From Opitutaceae bacterium (lineage in GTDB: Bacteria; Verrucomicrobiota; Verrucomicrobiae; Opitutales; Opitutaceae), in NCBI GenBank assembly GCA_031266495.1, contig JAISAX010000046.1, positions 1-6,951 on the forward strand: 6,951 nucleotides of DNA, written 5' to 3'. The notes beneath the pieces were generated by a model. That model was not told where the DNA came from. It saw only the letters and a program-made list of their open reading frames with translations, and did no database searches. Shown here piece by piece: positions 6,501 to 6,951 of this stretch (positions within the stretch are counted from its first letter, which is position 1; the number at the start of each line of letters is the position of its first letter). Both the position numbers and the translations under genes were made by a program.

Positions 6501-6827
6501 CACATCCACGACCCACTCCAGACCCTCGGCGGTCCAGAGACCGGAGAAGTCCGCGCCGAAATCCTGATCCCGCAGGGGGACAACTTCACCAGGGTCGCCC
6601 CGATCCAGGTAGAGCGCCTCCCGGTCGCGAATCCTGACCACGGGAGCCTGCTCCCGATAGGCCGCCGGATAAAAAGGATAGACATGGGCGCCCTGGGGCA
6701 CTCCCGGCCAGGTTTCGGCCGGAAGCGTGACGGCAGCGGCGGCAGCGACAGTGGTGGCGGCAGCAGCGGCAGTGGCGACGCTGACGGCAACGCAAGACAC
6801 CAGGAGGGAGCGTACAATCCGGATCAT
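3501..6827 (-). CDS. Secreted multidomain clan GH-A glycoside hydrolase (CBM9-like plus GH42-like beta-galactosidase)
   Basis: Predicted exported glycosidase of 1108 residues. Residues 1-32 look like a signal peptide (MIRIVR, then a Val/Ala-rich core, cut near the Ala run before VTLPAETW). Residues about 50-247 resemble a CBM9-like beta-sandwich (carbohydrate-binding). A linker of 11 glycines (341-351) plus Asn-Gly follows, then a helical stretch (about 370-460). The catalytic barrel spans about 495-880, from RIFYYYGFGHFD to LWVWDQLHPPRHD. Candidate acid/base is Glu637 in LSNEP and nucleophile Glu802 in PVFNSENH, 165 residues apart, close to the spacing in GH42 beta-galactosidases. Residues about 886-985 look like the GH42 trimerisation/amidotransferase-like domain (RIAFLYSIPTLYW, FVQKGGKILCLGPEAG), followed by a small beta-domain at the C-terminus. 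The motifs NEP and SENH differ from those usual in GH42, so family and substrate are open. The start is ATG at 6827 because it gives the signal peptide; no Shine-Dalgarno is seen. Confidence 0.88.
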   Translation of the reverse strand: MIRIVRSLLVSCVAVSVATAAAAATTVAAAAAVTLPAETWPGVPQGAHVYPFYPAAYREQAPVVRIRDREALYLDRGDPGEVVPLRDQDFGADFSGLWTAEGLEWVVDVRDPTPGETLLFEEMWRGDCVQLLLGLPQAGNGAGGGKRFRLGFARERDGRVEKFAFEGNPDWSRIEVSSGLIPSGYRLRVRLPWAGLGLPTGDAPEVFGINVVVGDRSVRDGVATRREAVWGPGGVSPSSHLEMVLAARRCGGEQAIFLRPGSLLLEQGQPLSGDLVVYSPSAAPAAEWEIALRAADHDRGEPPGRIAVGPFKPGHTARFALPAFPPGLAQAGEGLHVLVVGGGGGGGGGGGNGNGGGNGLRVESPRIRIQRAETRHRAIARQLEEVKQNLGALRQRLAGKPEFADDSYVKLGLATLDLFVGRLEDPSTWTYEPQPVEWAGYQVSELPGIIEDVERRLREGRPVTVPRPARGRPVIRDGLLWAREAGPDGNGAGEPRIFYYYGFGHFDRVDSDIPLLRDFGITLIQQERGPGSINEDGSIQERGNNAFSRNPRPTREIVKTAGEHGINVDLLLSPHYMPRWALRKHPALGLQAADRFRSLPFNIDHPIGRQLIERWLRTVLPTIKDSPALMSVCLSNEPIYKYSGRDEHSRPAWHAWLRRTHRTIDTLNTLYGTTYRDFPDVPVPVPPPLIPEDPLARRACYDRVRFNQHNLAAWHRWMNDIAKQEAPGVYTHVKLMADIMRGNQYLERGVDPELYSGFTDLAGNDCWTTSTPDNEYSYRWQHQEMWYTLLHSFKGQPVFNSENHLNLGHLPPPARIIPPGETWTALWQGALHHQAATTLWVWDQLHPPRHDMISSLLTRPANLHAACRAMLDLNRLAPQVAAISKQPARIAFLYSIPTLYWQPDHLPAREAAWAALTFLGQPATFISERQLATGERTPAHRNLSWILLARNTHISEAALRGLEDFVQKGGKILCLGPEAGNYDEYGRQRQPPAALRNAPRSSWTRGEATPTHLYPRLARWLEREGLHPRVRVLEVATGRPAWGVQHRFVEHEGRKLLSVTNLLARDRSVAVRIEGAGAEAVDLISGAKVDPRALALAPVKPLLLQFSP
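5751..5807 (-). repeat. Trinucleotide (GGN/AAC) repeat encoding a polyglycine-asparagine linker
   Basis: Nineteen codons, almost all GGC or GGT with three AAC, encode residues 341-359 between the beta-sandwich part and the helical region before the barrel. The unit of three keeps the frame on expansion. It probably acts as a flexible interdomain linker of variable length. Confidence 0.85.
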
Positions 6828-6860
6828 GGGGGAAAAAAAAGAGGAGGGGGGGGGGGGGGG
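6828..6860 (-). repeat. C15-T8-C5 homopolymer leader upstream of the glycosidase start
   Basis: Read on the coding (-) strand, a run of 15 C (6860-6846) is followed by TCCTC, eight T (6840-6833), five C (6832-6828) and then the ATG. There is no purine-rich ribosome site. The end of the C15 run is 18 nt from the ATG, the same distance as the C18 run of the permease gene at the other end of the window. Such tracts are prone to slippage and could tune expression. Confidence 0.85.
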
Positions 6861-6951
6861 TAGGGGGAACAGGGGGGGACGCGCAGTGGCGCTGGCGGGA
6901 AAAAAACCGTGCCCGCCCCAGGGCGCCGGCCCCGCTAACGGACAAAACCGG
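6861..6951 (-). promoter_or_regulatory. Upstream region of the glycosidase gene, no clear promoter
   Basis: This GC-rich stretch must contain or lead to the glycosidase promoter, but no convincing -35/-10 pair is visible on the coding strand. An imperfect hairpin is present: GGCGC (6888-6892) with GCGCC (6923-6927) and GGCGGG (6894-6899) with CCCGCC (6912-6917), around an A-rich loop on the + strand. It could be a regulatory stem or the end signal of a gene beyond the window edge; neither can be decided. Confidence 0.25.

Noticed and set aside
6792..6827. Lipoprotein signal (LVSC at residues 9-12) in the glycosidase
   Set aside because: The hydrophobic stretch before the Cys is only a few residues long, and a better hydrophobic core follows it, so an ordinary signal peptide is more likely.
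4866..6863. Open frame of 665 codons on the + strand, antisense to the glycosidase
   Set aside because: It lies fully opposite a gene with clear domains and catalytic motifs, shows no recognisable domain, and is rich in Gly/Ala/Pro/Arg as expected for the reverse of GC-rich coding DNA.

Overview
The window is GC-rich bacterial DNA holding four protein-coding genes and an unusually dense set of short repeats. I lean towards a verrucomicrobium of the Opitutaceae type. The reasons are the palindromic repeats that read as 'GETPA', 'HGLEARAT' and 'AGILPA' peptides, the CTTCAGC-type repeats, the poly-C/poly-G tracts, and a long secreted modular glycosidase. The taxon is an inference from memory of such genomes and not proven here.

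Left half (70-3055, + strand): three consecutive genes for an Opp/Dpp-type (ABC peptide/nickel/opine family) importer: an OppC-like permease, an OppD-like ATPase and an OppF-like ATPase. The spacing is tight enough for one operon. The partner OppB-type permease and the substrate-binding protein are not in the window and may lie upstream. Each of the three genes carries repeat DNA in or just before its coding region: a palindromic mosaic inside the permease, a CTTCAGC leader before the first ATPase, and a (CACCGN)10 tract coding for the N-terminus of the second. Both ATPases end early and lack the Cys-rich C-terminal tail common in the family.

Middle (3056-3500): a convergent intergenic region of about 445 bp with no convincing gene. 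It holds five 21-bp tandem repeats, two short GC-rich hairpins, and a 31-bp inverted repeat built from a 10-bp unit. It separates the importer operon from the gene on the opposite strand.

Right half (3501-6827, - strand): one large secreted protein of 1108 residues. It has a signal peptide, a CBM9-like beta-sandwich, a polyglycine linker, a clan GH-A (GH42-like) catalytic barrel with candidate catalytic Glu637 and Glu802, and a beta-galactosidase trimerisation/amidotransferase-like C-terminal domain. It probably attacks an extracellular or periplasmic oligosaccharide or polysaccharide. Opp-type importers can carry peptides or, in some bacteria, oligosaccharides, so a link between hydrolase and importer is possible but unproven; the genes converge and are not co-transcribed.

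The most striking shared feature is that the first gene and the glycosidase, at opposite ends of the window, both start downstream of a long poly-C tract (C18 and C15). In each case exactly 18 nt separate the tract from the ATG, and neither start has a Shine-Dalgarno sequence. This suggests length-variable control of expression, or a mobile/variable sequence class specific to this genome.
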